From positions 124,001 through 188,000 of the forward strand of contig NZ_JACHIN010000004.1 of the NCBI RefSeq assembly GCF_014203235.1: 64,000 bases of DNA, read 5' to 3'. This DNA is from Nonomuraea endophytica. GTDB lineage: Bacteria > Actinomycetota > Actinomycetes > Streptosporangiales > Streptosporangiaceae. Every line of letters starts with the position of its first letter. Position 1 is the stretch's first letter. Positions 39,314-47,787 of the stretch are shown here, one piece after another. Below the pieces are notes generated by a model, which searched no databases, was not told where the DNA came from, and worked only from the letters and a program-made list of their open reading frames with translations. The position numbers and the translations under genes are program-made.

Positions 39314-39724
39314 TCAAGAATTGCCCACGCAGTCGGAGAGGCCGACCGCGGTTTCCACCATGCGCCGGTAGTCGGGGCACTGGGTGAAGTCTTCCGCGCC
39401 GCATTCCATGAGGTGTTCGATCAGCCGCTTGGACGTCGTGATCTCCGCGAGCCGCCGTTCCAGGTCCGCGTGGTGCCGCTGGAGAAGGGCCCGGCGTTCG
39501 GCTTTGCCGGTGGCCGACAGGACGTCGCCGATCTGGTCGAGGCTCATGCCGCCGCCCTTGGCGCGGATGATCGTCATGACGCGGATGACGTGGTCGCGGG
39601 TGTATTGGCGGCGGCCGTTCACCCGGGTGGCGGGGGTCAGCAGGCCCATCGTCTCCCAGTGGCGCAGGACGTGCGTCCCGAGTCCGAACTGGTCGGCGAG
39701 TTCCCCGATGCGCATTGACTTCAT
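39314..39724 (-). CDS. MerR-family regulator
   Basis: About 136 residues. The N-terminal MerR helix-turn-helix reads RIGELADQFGLGTHVLRHWE, TMGLLTPATRVNGRRQYTRD, then a coiled dimerisation helix (KAERRALLQRHHADLERRLA) and a C-terminal stretch with two cysteines (LMECGAEDFTQCPDYRR) that may sense redox state or metal. Starts at 39724 or 39715 are possible. It is divergent from the reductase gene over 28 bases, and a MerR-type inverted repeat covers the gap. Confidence 0.82.
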   Translation of the reverse strand: MKSMRIGELADQFGLGTHVLRHWETMGLLTPATRVNGRRQYTRDHVIRVMTIIRAKGGGMSLDQIGDVLSATGKAERRALLQRHHADLERRLAEITTSKRLIEHLMECGAEDFTQCPDYRRMVETAVGLSDCVGNS

Positions 39725-39725
39725 G

Positions 39726-39759
39726 TTGACATTAACTTGCAGACTTTCCGGCATGTCAA
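39726..39759. promoter_or_regulatory. MerR-type dyad in the MerR/reductase gap
   Basis: TTGACAT at 39726-39732 and ATGTCAA at 39753-39759 are exact inverted copies 20 bases apart. The left arm doubles as a -35 box, and the right arm contains the start codon of the reductase. Confidence 0.5.
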
Positions 39760-40688
39760 TCAACGACGTCGTCATCGTCGGGGGCGGGCCGGCCGGGCTG
39801 GCCGCCGCCCTCATCCTCGGGCGGGCGCACCGCCGGGTGCTCCTGCTCGACGCGGGGCACGGCCGCAACGCCCCGGCCGAGGCCGTTCACAACTTTCTGA
39901 CCAGGGACGGCACGCCGCCCGCCGAGTTGCGCGAGCTCGCCCGCGCGGAGCTGTCGGCCTATCCGTCCGTGGAGATCCGGGAGGAGACGGTCACCGCTGT
40001 CAGTCCCGGGTTCCGGGTGGAGCTGTCCGGTGGGGCTACGGCGGGCGCGCGCCGGCTCCTGCTGGCGACCGGGCTGTCCGACGCCCTTCCCGGCCCGCCC
40101 GGGGTCGAGGCGCTGTGGGGGCGATCCGCCTTCCACTGCCCGTACTGCCACGGGTGGGAGGTCTCGGGCAAGGCGGTCGCGGTGGTCGGGGCGGCTCCCG
40201 CCCGGGTACGGCTGGCGCTGCAACTGAGCCGCTTCGCCGACGTGGCCCTGTGCACCGATCAAGAACCACTCGATCCGGCCGCGCGGGCGAAGCTCCTGGC
40301 CCATGGCGTCACCGTGCGGGACGAGCGCATCGCCCGCCTGGAGGCGGCAGACGCCCGGCTGGAGCGGATCGTGTTCGAGGACGGCCCGCCGCTGCCCAGG
40401 CAGGCGGTGTTCGTGGTCAACGTGGCGCGAAGGAACCAGACGGACCTGGCCGCCCGGCTGGGCTGCGCCACGTTCGCCGACGGCTGCGTGGAGGTGAACG
40501 AGTTTGGCCAGACCAGCGTCCGCGGCGTCTACGCGGCGGGCGACCTGGCCCGCCGGGCCACCGTCCCGGTCCCGCTGGCTGCGGTCATCGCCGCGGCTGC
40601 CGCCGGAACCGTCGCCGGGGCCGCCCTGGACCAGGACCTGCTGAGCGCCGACTTCGACCTGCCCGCGTTCGCGGCCCCGAAGGGCTGA
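39753..40688 (+). CDS. Thioredoxin-reductase-like FAD/NAD(P) oxidoreductase
   Basis: A 311-residue flavoprotein. FAD-binding VVIVGGGPAGLAAALILGRA lies at residues 6-25, the redox pair in FHCPYCHGWEVSGKAVAVVG near 135 (C-P-Y-C), and the second FAD motif VYAAGDLARRATVPV near 280. The CPYCHG form is found in AhpF/TrxR-like enzymes that act on disulfides or disulfide-containing products such as gliotoxin-type compounds. The MFS exporter gene follows after five bases and MerR regulates from upstream: a redox-sensed reductase plus exporter unit. Confidence 0.85.
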   Translation: MSINDVVIVGGGPAGLAAALILGRAHRRVLLLDAGHGRNAPAEAVHNFLTRDGTPPAELRELARAELSAYPSVEIREETVTAVSPGFRVELSGGATAGARRLLLATGLSDALPGPPGVEALWGRSAFHCPYCHGWEVSGKAVAVVGAAPARVRLALQLSRFADVALCTDQEPLDPAARAKLLAHGVTVRDERIARLEAADARLERIVFEDGPPLPRQAVFVVNVARRNQTDLAARLGCATFADGCVEVNEFGQTSVRGVYAAGDLARRATVPVPLAAVIAAAAAGTVAGAALDQDLLSADFDLPAFAAPKG

Positions 40689-40693
40689 GCGCG

Positions 40694-42019
40694 ATGTCCG
40701 CACACCCGACCCGGAAGACGATGGCCACCGCCGGCCTGTTGCTGGGCATGGCGCTCTCGGTCCTGGACCAGACCGTGGTGGCCATCGCGCTGCCCGCCAT
40801 CGCCGAAGACCTGGGCGGCATGGACGCGATCGGCTGGATCGTCACCTCCTACGTCCTGGCCTCGACCGCGACCGGCGCCCTCTACGGGCGCGTCAGCGAC
40901 CGCTTCGGCCGGCGCACGGTGTTCCTGGCCGCGCTGGCCGTGTTCGCCGCCGGTTCCGCGCTGTCCGGCCTGGCCCAGACGATGCCCCACCTGATAGCGG
41001 CGAGGACGCTCCAGGGCATCGGGGCGGGCGCGTTGTTCGTGGTCCCGGCGGTGGCCCTGTCCGAGCTGTATCCGCTACACCTGCGCGGCCGCGTCCAGGG
41101 CTTCACCGGCGGCGTCTTCGCCCTGGCCGGCGTGGGCGGCCCGCTGGCGGGCGGCCTGATCACCGACGCCGCCGGCTGGCGCTGGATCTTCTACGTCAAC
41201 CTGCCGCTCGCCGCGATCGGCATGGCTCTGGTCGGGTACGCGCTGCGCCTGCCCAAGCCGGGTGCCGCGGGCAGGCTCGACCTCGCCGGAGCGGCGCTGA
41301 TCGCGGGCACCGCGGTCAGCCTGCTGCTGCTGGCCGAGTCGCCCTCGGGCGTGGCGGCGGCGGCCTTCGCGGTGCTGCTGACGCTGTCGGTGTGGTGGCA
41401 GCGCCGCGCGCCAGACCCGATGCTGCCGCCCAGGCTGTTCGCCGTCCCGGCGCTGCGCGTGGTCCTGCCGGCCACCGCTCTGCTCGGCGCGCTGCTCGGC
41501 GGTTCGCTGGTCTACCTGCCCACGTTCGTGCAGGCCGCGTACGGGATGGGGGCGACCCGGGCGGGGCTGGCGCTCACGCCCTATGTCCTGACGTTCACGG
41601 CGGTGTCGTTCGTGGCTGGCGCCAGGATCGGGACGCGGTTCAGGCCGTTCCTGCTGGCCGGGGCGTCGATCGTGGTCGTGGGGTTCGTGCTGCTGAGCAG
41701 GCTGGAGCCCGGCACGCCGTACGCGCTGCTCGCCGTCGCGCTCGGCGTGCTCGGCGCCGGGTTCGGGCTGCTGATGCAGAATCTGGTGGTCGTCGCGCAG
41801 AACGCCGTCTCCCCCGCCGACCTGGCCGCCACCACCTCGGCCACGATGACCGCGCGCGGACTGGGCCTGTCGCTTGGCGTGGCCGCGTTCGGCACCCTGC
41901 TCACCCGCGCGCTCGACGGCAGCACGCAGGGGACGGCCGCGGCTGTCCCCGAGGTCCTCACCTGGGGGATCCCGGCCGCCGTCACCCTGGTCGCGCTCCT
42001 CGTGTTCCTGCCCCGCTAG
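40694..42019 (+). CDS. MFS multidrug exporter (DHA2-like)
   Basis: A 441-residue permease with about 14 hydrophobic segments. Motif A GALYGRVSDRFGRRTVFLAA follows helix 2, and motif C GVGGPLAGGLITDAAGWRWI lies in helix 5. The N-terminal LGMALSVLDQTVVAIALPAI is the hallmark of the EmrB/QacA family. It is the second gene of a unit with the FAD reductase, so it may expel a reduced or thiol-containing compound. Confidence 0.87.
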   Translation: MSAHPTRKTMATAGLLLGMALSVLDQTVVAIALPAIAEDLGGMDAIGWIVTSYVLASTATGALYGRVSDRFGRRTVFLAALAVFAAGSALSGLAQTMPHLIAARTLQGIGAGALFVVPAVALSELYPLHLRGRVQGFTGGVFALAGVGGPLAGGLITDAAGWRWIFYVNLPLAAIGMALVGYALRLPKPGAAGRLDLAGAALIAGTAVSLLLLAESPSGVAAAAFAVLLTLSVWWQRRAPDPMLPPRLFAVPALRVVLPATALLGALLGGSLVYLPTFVQAAYGMGATRAGLALTPYVLTFTAVSFVAGARIGTRFRPFLLAGASIVVVGFVLLSRLEPGTPYALLAVALGVLGAGFGLLMQNLVVVAQNAVSPADLAATTSATMTARGLGLSLGVAAFGTLLTRALDGSTQGTAAAVPEVLTWGIPAAVTLVALLVFLPR

Positions 42020-42123
42020 ATGTGCAGCAGGAATTCCGCCGTGTCCAGCAACCAGATCAGCCCCCACATCGCCACGACCCACAGATGACCGGATCCCCGC
42101 CCGGACCCACCCCAGGCCCGCAT
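42016..42123 (-). CDS. 35-aa single-pass membrane peptide
   Basis: A short minus-strand frame encodes 35 residues: a glycine-rich start (RAWGGSGRGSGHL) and then a membrane helix (WVVAMWGLIWLLDTAEFLL). Its stop overlaps the stop of the MFS gene by three bases, and a G-rich site precedes the ATG. It may be a real small protein, but nothing apart from the pattern and codon choice supports it. Confidence 0.35.
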   Translation of the reverse strand: MRAWGGSGRGSGHLWVVAMWGLIWLLDTAEFLLHI

Positions 42124-42239
42124 GTCCACCAGCCCCCTCGACGGTGCTATGCCCCCCAGTCTGTCCCGCCCCTCCCGCAAAAGCGCGGCATGTCAGGAAA
42201 AGTGATGACTGATGGCAAGCCGAACACGTTCTCAGGCGG

Positions 42240-42260
42240 GGTTAACGCGTGGTTAACCGG
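42240..42260. promoter_or_regulatory. Inverted repeat/CGTGGTTAAC motif upstream of sulfotransferase
   Basis: GGTTAAC and GTTAACC form exact arms around GCGTG at 42240-42258. The core CGTGGTTAACCGG (42248-42260) recurs as CGTGGTTAACGGG before the sulfatase gene at 43173-43185. It is a candidate operator shared by the two genes. Confidence 0.55.
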
Positions 42261-42280
42261 CTCCCTCTACGGTGCCGGGC

Positions 42281-43165
42281 ATGAACTGGAAGTACCGAGC
42301 GAACGCCACGCTCGAAGGTCTCACCGGGTACACGCTCTCGCGGGCCACCCGCGTGCCCCGCCCGGTGCCCCCGCCGAAGCCGCATCCCGCGCTGGTGCGG
42401 CTGCCGGACGACGAGGTCAGAGGCCCCGCCGATCCGGTGCACGACCGGCTGCTGCGCGCTCCGGTCTTCCTGTTCTCGTCGGTGCGCTCGGGCTCGACGC
42501 TGCTGCGGGTCCTGCTCAACAGCCACTCGCTGATCCACTCCCCGATCGAGACGCACTTCCGCCGCGTGACGACCGGCTTCCCCACCGATCCGGTACGGCA
42601 GGCCGTGGCCGCCCTCGGCCACACCCACAGCGACGTCGAGCACCTGATCTGGGACCGCCTCCTGCACCGGGAACTGGCCCGCAGCGGCAAGCAGATCATG
42701 GTGGAGAAGACGCCGAGCAACGTCTTCGCCTGGCGGCGCATCGCCACCTGCTGGCCGGACGCCCGCTTCCTGTTCCTGCTGCGCCACCCGATGTCGATCG
42801 CGCAGTCCTGGCACGAGGCCGACCCCGACAACCGGCCCATGGACGAGGCGGTCAGCCGTACCCTCAACTACATGGTCTACCTGCAGGAGGCCCGCGAGCA
42901 CCTGCCCGGTCTGACCGTCACCTACGAGGACCTGGTCGCCGAGCCCGGCCCGGTGCTGCGCAAGGTCTGCGACTTCCTGGAGGTCGCGTGGGAGCCGGCC
43001 ATGCTGGAGTACGGCTCGCGCGACCACGGCGGTTTCGTCAAGGGCATCGGCGACTGGCGTGACAAGATCCGCACCGGCAGTGTGGTGGAGGGCCGCCCGC
43101 TGCCGGCGCCGGACGAGGTGCCGGAGAAGCTCTGGGAGATCTGCCGCCGGTGGCGCTACCTGTGA
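42281..43165 (+). CDS. PAPS-dependent sulfotransferase family protein
   Basis: A 294-residue sulfotransferase-like protein. The 5'-phosphosulfate loop is VFLFSSVRSGSTLLRVLL near residues 61-78, and the 3'-phosphate motif is FLFLLRHPMSIAQSWHEA near 166-183. Further parts typical of the family are IETHFRR, IMVEKTPSNVF and VTYEDLVAEPGPVL. It should transfer sulfate from PAPS to a hydroxyl or amine of an unknown acceptor. A dyad with CGTGGTTAAC lies upstream. The sulfatase gene follows after 62 bases and shares that motif. GTG at 42272 is an alternative start. Confidence 0.85.
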   Translation: MNWKYRANATLEGLTGYTLSRATRVPRPVPPPKPHPALVRLPDDEVRGPADPVHDRLLRAPVFLFSSVRSGSTLLRVLLNSHSLIHSPIETHFRRVTTGFPTDPVRQAVAALGHTHSDVEHLIWDRLLHRELARSGKQIMVEKTPSNVFAWRRIATCWPDARFLFLLRHPMSIAQSWHEADPDNRPMDEAVSRTLNYMVYLQEAREHLPGLTVTYEDLVAEPGPVLRKVCDFLEVAWEPAMLEYGSRDHGGFVKGIGDWRDKIRTGSVVEGRPLPAPDEVPEKLWEICRRWRYL

Positions 43166-43172
43166 GTTCGCC

Positions 43173-43185
43173 CGTGGTTAACGGG
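43173..43185. promoter_or_regulatory. CGTGGTTAAC motif upstream of sulfatase
   Basis: CGTGGTTAACGGG matches the site before the sulfotransferase in 12 of 13 bases. It lies 43 bases before the sulfatase start. Confidence 0.5.
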
Positions 43186-43227
43186 TCGTTGGCTTGGCGT
43201 TCCCCCGCGGCCTCCAAGGTGTCCGAC

Positions 43228-44583
43228 ATGATCTCCGGGCCCTCTCGCCGCACCCTGCTCACCGGCGCCATGGCCGCCCCCTTCCTGGGCGGCCCGGCCA
43301 CTCACGCGAGCGCCGGACCGCCCGCGCGGCCGAACGTCGTGGTCGTCCTCGCCGACGACCTGGGCTGGGGCGAGGTCGGCTTCCAGGGGCAGCGGACGAT
43401 CGCGACCCCGAACCTGGACCGGCTGGCGGCCGAGGGCGTGCGCTTCGAGGCGGCCTACTCGGGCGCGCCCCTGTGCGCGCCCTCGCGCTGCGCGCTGCTC
43501 ACCGGTCTGCACGCCGGGCACGGGACGGTCCGCGAGAACCCCGAAGGCGGCCCCCAGCGCTCGCTCACCGACGCCGACCTGACCTTCGGCGGGGTGATGC
43601 AACTGGCCGGGTACGACACCGCGTGCATCGGCAAGTGGGGCTTCGGACCCGACCTGCCCGGCCAGCCCTCGCATCCCAACGAGCGGGGCTTCGCCGAGTT
43701 CTTCGGCTTCATCGGGCACCGGGCCGCGCACCGGTACTATCCGCAGCGGCTCTGGCACAACGACCGCACGGTGCCGCTGCGCGGACGTTCCTACGCGCCC
43801 GACCTGTTCCGGCGGCGGGCGGTGCGCTTCATCAAGAAGGAGCGCGAGCGGCCGTTCCTGCTCTACTTCCCGACCACGCTGCCGCACTCGCCGAGCGTGG
43901 TGCCCGGCGGCGACGCGGGGCCGTACGAGGACCGGCCGTGGACCGGCCCGAACCGGCGGCACGCGGCGCAGGTCGGCCGGCTGGACGCGGACGTGGCCGC
44001 GCTGGTGCGGGCGCTGCGCGACAGCGGGCAGGCCGAGCGCACGGTGGTGCTGTTCACCAGCGACAACGGGCCGCACAGCGAGAAGGGCGTGACGCCGGAA
44101 CTGTTCGACTCCAACGGGCCCTTCCGCGGCGACAAGCGCGACCTGTACGAAGGCGGCATCCGGGTGCCGATGATCGCCTGGTCGCCGGGGGTGAAGGCGC
44201 GGGTAGAGCGGCGGCCGGTGGCGTTCTGGGACGTGCTGCCGACGCTGGCCGACCTCGCCGGGATGCCGGTGCCCGAGGGGCTCGACGGGGTGTCGCTGCG
44301 CGGCGCGCTGACCGGGGCGGGGGCGCCGAAGCGGCGGCACCTGATCTGGAACCGGCCGCGCAAGGTCCAGGCGATCCGGCGCGGGCGGTGGAAGGCGGTC
44401 AGGTTCGCGCCGGGCATCGCGGGGGCGGGGCCGCGCGGGCGGGTGGAGCTGTACGACCTGCGGGACGATCCCGGCGAGCGCCGTGACCTCGCGGCCGCGC
44501 GGCCCGGCCTGGCCGCGGACCTGCTGGCCGAACTCGACCGCGCGATCGGGCCGGACCCGCGCAAGCCGTACGCGCCGCTCTAA
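43228..44583 (+). CDS. Exported arylsulfatase (formylglycine type)
   Basis: A 451-residue sulfatase. A Tat signal (SRRTLLTGAMAAPFLGGPA) directs export. The catalytic cysteine C83, converted to formylglycine, is in LCAPSRCALLTG, and the calcium-binding DD lies in VVVLADDLGWGEVGF near 42-43. HAGHG, IGKWGFG, LPHSP and FTSDNGPHSEKG are also active-site segments. The ATG at 43228 has AAGGTG upstream and fits the signal peptide. It removes sulfate from an unknown substrate outside the cell. It is next to a sulfotransferase, which acts in the opposite sense. Confidence 0.92.
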   Translation: MISGPSRRTLLTGAMAAPFLGGPATHASAGPPARPNVVVVLADDLGWGEVGFQGQRTIATPNLDRLAAEGVRFEAAYSGAPLCAPSRCALLTGLHAGHGTVRENPEGGPQRSLTDADLTFGGVMQLAGYDTACIGKWGFGPDLPGQPSHPNERGFAEFFGFIGHRAAHRYYPQRLWHNDRTVPLRGRSYAPDLFRRRAVRFIKKERERPFLLYFPTTLPHSPSVVPGGDAGPYEDRPWTGPNRRHAAQVGRLDADVAALVRALRDSGQAERTVVLFTSDNGPHSEKGVTPELFDSNGPFRGDKRDLYEGGIRVPMIAWSPGVKARVERRPVAFWDVLPTLADLAGMPVPEGLDGVSLRGALTGAGAPKRRHLIWNRPRKVQAIRRGRWKAVRFAPGIAGAGPRGRVELYDLRDDPGERRDLAAARPGLAADLLAELDRAIGPDPRKPYAPL

Positions 44584-44624
44584 AGCCCGACAGCCCAACA
44601 GGCCGTACGCGCCGCTCCAAAGCC
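44565..44624 (+). repeat. Imperfect 23-bp direct repeat at the sulfatase 3' end
   Basis: GCCGTACGCGCCGCTCTAAA plus GCC (44565-44587) recurs as GCCGTACGCGCCGCTCCAAA plus GCC (44602-44624). The first copy spans the stop codon. It looks like a small tandem duplication of the gene tail. Confidence 0.7.
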
Positions 44625-44634
44625 GCTCAGACCG

Positions 44635-45393
44635 TCAGCCCGACTGGCGGATGGCGCGCGGGGCGGCGCCCAGCTCGCGGCGGCAGGCCTTGTTGAAGGC
44701 CTGCAGATCGGCCAGGCCCACGGCGGCGGCCACCGCCGGGATCGGCAGCGTGGTCTCGCGCAGCAGGTGGCGGGCCTGCTCCAGGCGGCGGCGCCGGATG
44801 TAGGCGACGACGGTGTCGCCGGTCTCGGCGTGGAACAACCGGGTCAGGTGGTTGTGCGAGATGCCCGCCGCGCCCGCCACCTCGGGGACGGTCAGCGGCT
44901 GGGCCAGGTGTGACTCGATGTGCGCGATGGCCAGCCGCACCGCGGCGTGCGGGCCCTCGGACTCGGCGAGCCGGGCCACCCGCCACAGCACCGTCCACGC
45001 CGCGGCGGCGGCCATCGCGGGCGTCACCGGCGCGGCGGTGATCGCCTGGCGCAGCAGGTCGCGCAGGAACGGGGTGTCGGCCCCGGCGTCCTGCATGAGC
45101 GGCACCGTCACCGGCTCGCCCTGCTCGGGCAGGCGCAGGTGGGCGTAGAGGTGCTCGGAGCGGCCCTCGTAGAAGTACTGGACGAGCTCGCCGGGCGGGA
45201 TCAGGCTCACCCGGCCCGGCCGGATCTCGTGGGTGCGGCCGCCGACGGTCAGCCGGGCGGAGTAGGAGTAGAGATGCAGCTGCCACAGGCCGCGCAGGCG
45301 GAAGATGTCGCGGCGGCGGCCGCCCCCGTGCACGCCCACCCCGGCATTGGCCACCTCGGGCGGCGCGCCGAGTCGCAACGTCACCCGGTCCAT
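44635..45393 (-). CDS. AraC-family regulator
   Basis: A 252-residue AraC regulator. The N-terminal cupin-like sensor (IFRLRGLWQLHLYSYSARLT, VGGRTHEIRPGRVSLIPPGE) is followed by the C-terminal double helix-turn-helix (VPEVAGAAGISHNHLTRLFH, VVAYIRRRRLEQARHLLRET, AAAVGLADLQAFNKACRREL). It is divergent from the PhyH dioxygenase gene over about 70 bases and probably controls it. Confidence 0.88.
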   Translation of the reverse strand: MDRVTLRLGAPPEVANAGVGVHGGGRRRDIFRLRGLWQLHLYSYSARLTVGGRTHEIRPGRVSLIPPGELVQYFYEGRSEHLYAHLRLPEQGEPVTVPLMQDAGADTPFLRDLLRQAITAAPVTPAMAAAAAWTVLWRVARLAESEGPHAAVRLAIAHIESHLAQPLTVPEVAGAAGISHNHLTRLFHAETGDTVVAYIRRRRLEQARHLLRETTLPIPAVAAAVGLADLQAFNKACRRELGAAPRAIRQSG

Positions 45394-45463
45394 GGTGAGA
45401 ATCTACCAGTAATGGTGAGCCAGACCCACGAATGAGCAGGGCCTGCGATCCTACGGTTGACGC

Positions 45464-46270
45464 ATGGAAACCACTCTTCTCACCTCGGTGGAGGTGGCGC
45501 GGTTCGTGGCCCAGGGGTTCCTGCGGCTGGACGCCGCGGTGCCGGAGGAGCTCAACGCGGAGGCGATCGGCGTGCTCTCCGCGGGCATCCCCCCGGTCCC
45601 GTACGGCACGCCGCTGCCGCTGGCCTTCCCCGAGGGTTCGTTCGCCCGCCGGCTGGTCGAGGTCCCCCGGGTGGCCGGTGCGCTGCGCAGCCTGGTCGGC
45701 CCCGACCCGACCGTCGACCACCACGCCGTGCACGTGCGCGAGCCCCAGGGCGGCAGCGCCCAGCCATTGCACGGCGACGCCATCATCGACACCCGCACCG
45801 ACGCCTTCGACGTGCAGCTCATGTACTTCCCGCACGAGGTGAGCCCGGCCATGGGCGGCACGCTGCTGGTGCCCGGCAGCCACCTGCGGCGCACCAACGA
45901 GAGCGACACCGGCCGCTACCAGAACCTGCGCGGGCAGATCAGGCTGACCTGCCCGGCGGGCACCGTGCTGCTGCTGCACCACGGCATCTGGCACGGCGGG
46001 CGGCGCAACGACAGCGCCGAGCGGCGCTACATGTTCAAGATCCGCTTCAACCCGACCGTACGGCAGGTGCGGCTCTGGGACACCGCCGACCTGGACGACC
46101 CGGCCGTGCCGGAGGAACTGTCCACCCGCTTCCCCTGGTACGAGCCCGCGACGGGCCGGCTGGAGGTCTACAACCGGGTCGCGATGTGGCGCGCGATGAC
46201 CGGCTTCGACGGATTCGACGTCGACCACTGGGCCACCCGTGTCAGCAACCGTCCCCGGAGGATCGCGTGA
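45464..46270 (+). CDS. Phytanoyl-CoA dioxygenase family protein
   Basis: A 268-residue Fe(II)/2-oxoglutarate oxygenase of the PhyH family. The iron ligands are HGD in QPLHGDAIIDT (about 104-106) and the distal histidine in LLLHHGIWHGG near 175; the oxoglutarate arginine lies in RRNDSAERRYMFK. Members hydroxylate lipids, amino acids or natural products. The downstream 87-aa gene begins within its stop codon, so the two are cotranslated. An AraC regulator is divergent upstream. Confidence 0.83.
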   Translation: METTLLTSVEVARFVAQGFLRLDAAVPEELNAEAIGVLSAGIPPVPYGTPLPLAFPEGSFARRLVEVPRVAGALRSLVGPDPTVDHHAVHVREPQGGSAQPLHGDAIIDTRTDAFDVQLMYFPHEVSPAMGGTLLVPGSHLRRTNESDTGRYQNLRGQIRLTCPAGTVLLLHHGIWHGGRRNDSAERRYMFKIRFNPTVRQVRLWDTADLDDPAVPEELSTRFPWYEPATGRLEVYNRVAMWRAMTGFDGFDVDHWATRVSNRPRRIA

Positions 46271-46530
46271 AGCAGCAGGTTCTCGTTCTCTACCTGGCCA
46301 CCTCGGCCCTGGACGCGCCCGTGGTCGGCTGGGCGTCCTACGACGGCACCGGGCGCACGACCCCGACGACGGGCGACGGCGACGAGCCGCCCTACGACAG
46401 CGGGGTCGCGGCCCTGCGGGACGGCTGGCGGCTGTTCCAGGCCTCCCAGCTCATCCCGCCCTATCCCGGGCACGAGTACGACACGTCGTTCCTCAAGCAC
46501 GAGTTCTTCTTCGAGAAGCTAGCGGACTAG
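46267..46530 (+). CDS. Small hypothetical protein coupled to PhyH gene
   Basis: An 87-residue protein starting at GTG (46267) inside the end of the PhyH gene. Residues read QQVLVLYLATSALDAPVVGW, PPYDSGVAALRDGWRLFQAS, YDTSFLKHEFFFEKL. The alpha/beta pattern with a C-terminal helix suggests a small folded domain; no family is recognised. Its 3' end overlaps the convergent phytase by 12 bases. Confidence 0.65.
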   Translation: MKQQVLVLYLATSALDAPVVGWASYDGTGRTTPTTGDGDEPPYDSGVAALRDGWRLFQASQLIPPYPGHEYDTSFLKHEFFFEKLAD

Positions 46531-47736
46531 CCGCGCGTCCCAGGGGACGAACTTGAAGTTGGTGTTCTCCCGCTCGCCGTCCGCCGGGGTGTTCTGCCCG
46601 TCGTGGACGACCAGCAGGCCCTTGCGGAACCGGCCGAGCGGCTCGCCGACGACCATCGCGCCGTCGCTGTGCTCGGTGGCGTCGATGCCCCGGCCGGTTC
46701 CGACCCGGAACGAGCCGAGGTAGGCGTTGCGGCCCTCGCGGCGGTAGGCGGCGAAGGTGTTGTCGCCCTGGCTGGAGGCCAGCAGGTAGCCGGCGCCGCC
46801 CGTGCCGTACCAGATGGTCAGGCCCTCGGCGTCGGCGGCCAGGTGCTCGCCGCCGTAACCGCGGTCCTCGCCGGGCAGGCACTCCTCGGTCTTGGGGTCG
46901 TAGGTGTCCTGCCGGCCGTACTCCTTGACCTTGTCGACCAGGACGGGCTTACCGGACAGGTCGGCGGGCAGCCGCCAGATGCCGACGTCCTCCTGCGCGG
47001 CGTAGAGCACGTCCCGGCCGCGGTCGACGACCATGCCCTCGACCTGGGCCAGCTCGCCGGGCTCGCCGCACGGCCGCCAGCGGGAGCCGTCGGGCAGCTC
47101 GAACGCGCGGGGCAGGTCGAGGGTGCGCACCAGCTTGTAGCTCACCTTGCCGCGGCGCTCGGTGAGCCTGGCCAGCCCGATCCGGGTCTGGTGGCGGCGG
47201 CTGACCAGCGCGTAGTCGCCCCCGCCGTCCTGCCAGGTGGCCAGGCCGTAGGCGGTGCGGGCCTCGTTGACCTCTTTCTGGTCCTTGTTGAAGACGTACG
47301 GCGCCGCCGGGTCGCTCACGTCGGTCAGGCGCAGCGTGACCGGGTCGATGGCGTAGAAGCGGAGCTGGTCGCGGCCCCGGTCGGAGACGACGGCCAGGTC
47401 CCTGCCGTGGAAGCCGTAGACGAGGTCGACGTTGTTGAAGCGGCCCGGCTCGTCGTCCTTGCCCGGCGCGGGCGGGGCGGCGACGTGCTGGAGCTGCTTG
47501 CCGTCGAGGTCGTAGACGTAGAGGCCGCCTTCCTTGGCGGTGGCGATGACCAGGCTGCGCGCGGAGTTCTTCTTGTTGACCCAGATGGCGGGGTCGTCGC
47601 CGTTGGCGTTGCCGCCGGCCGCGTCGTCGAAGAGGGCGGGCGTCTCGGCGACCGGGGTCGCCCGCGGCAGGTCGGCGGCCAGCGCGGGCGCCGCGCTGAC
47701 GGCGACCAGCGCGAGGCTGAGCAGGAGGGTACGCAT
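46519..47736 (-). CDS. Secreted beta-propeller phytase
   Basis: A 405-residue exported protein with signal peptide RTLLLSLALVAVSAAPALAA. The beta-propeller phytase signatures are clear: GNANGDDPAIWVNKKNSARS, FNNVDLVYGF, VVSDRGRDQLRFYAID, QVEGMVVDRGRDVLYAAQED, IWRLPADL, GYGGEHLAADAEGLTIWY, LVVHDGQNTPADGE. These calcium-dependent enzymes release phosphate from phytate outside the cell. It gives access to organic phosphate in soil. It stands alone on its strand. Confidence 0.9.
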   Translation of the reverse strand: MRTLLLSLALVAVSAAPALAADLPRATPVAETPALFDDAAGGNANGDDPAIWVNKKNSARSLVIATAKEGGLYVYDLDGKQLQHVAAPPAPGKDDEPGRFNNVDLVYGFHGRDLAVVSDRGRDQLRFYAIDPVTLRLTDVSDPAAPYVFNKDQKEVNEARTAYGLATWQDGGGDYALVSRRHQTRIGLARLTERRGKVSYKLVRTLDLPRAFELPDGSRWRPCGEPGELAQVEGMVVDRGRDVLYAAQEDVGIWRLPADLSGKPVLVDKVKEYGRQDTYDPKTEECLPGEDRGYGGEHLAADAEGLTIWYGTGGAGYLLASSQGDNTFAAYRREGRNAYLGSFRVGTGRGIDATEHSDGAMVVGEPLGRFRKGLLVVHDGQNTPADGERENTNFKFVPWDARLVR

Positions 47737-47787
47737 GCGCGGAGTGTGGCGTTCGCGCGGGAACGGCCGGTGAACGCCGGATGACGG

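Noticed and set aside
41392..43062. A 556-codon plus-strand frame across MFS and sulfotransferase genes.
   Set aside because: Out-of-frame shadow; its content is low-complexity Arg/Ala/Pro.
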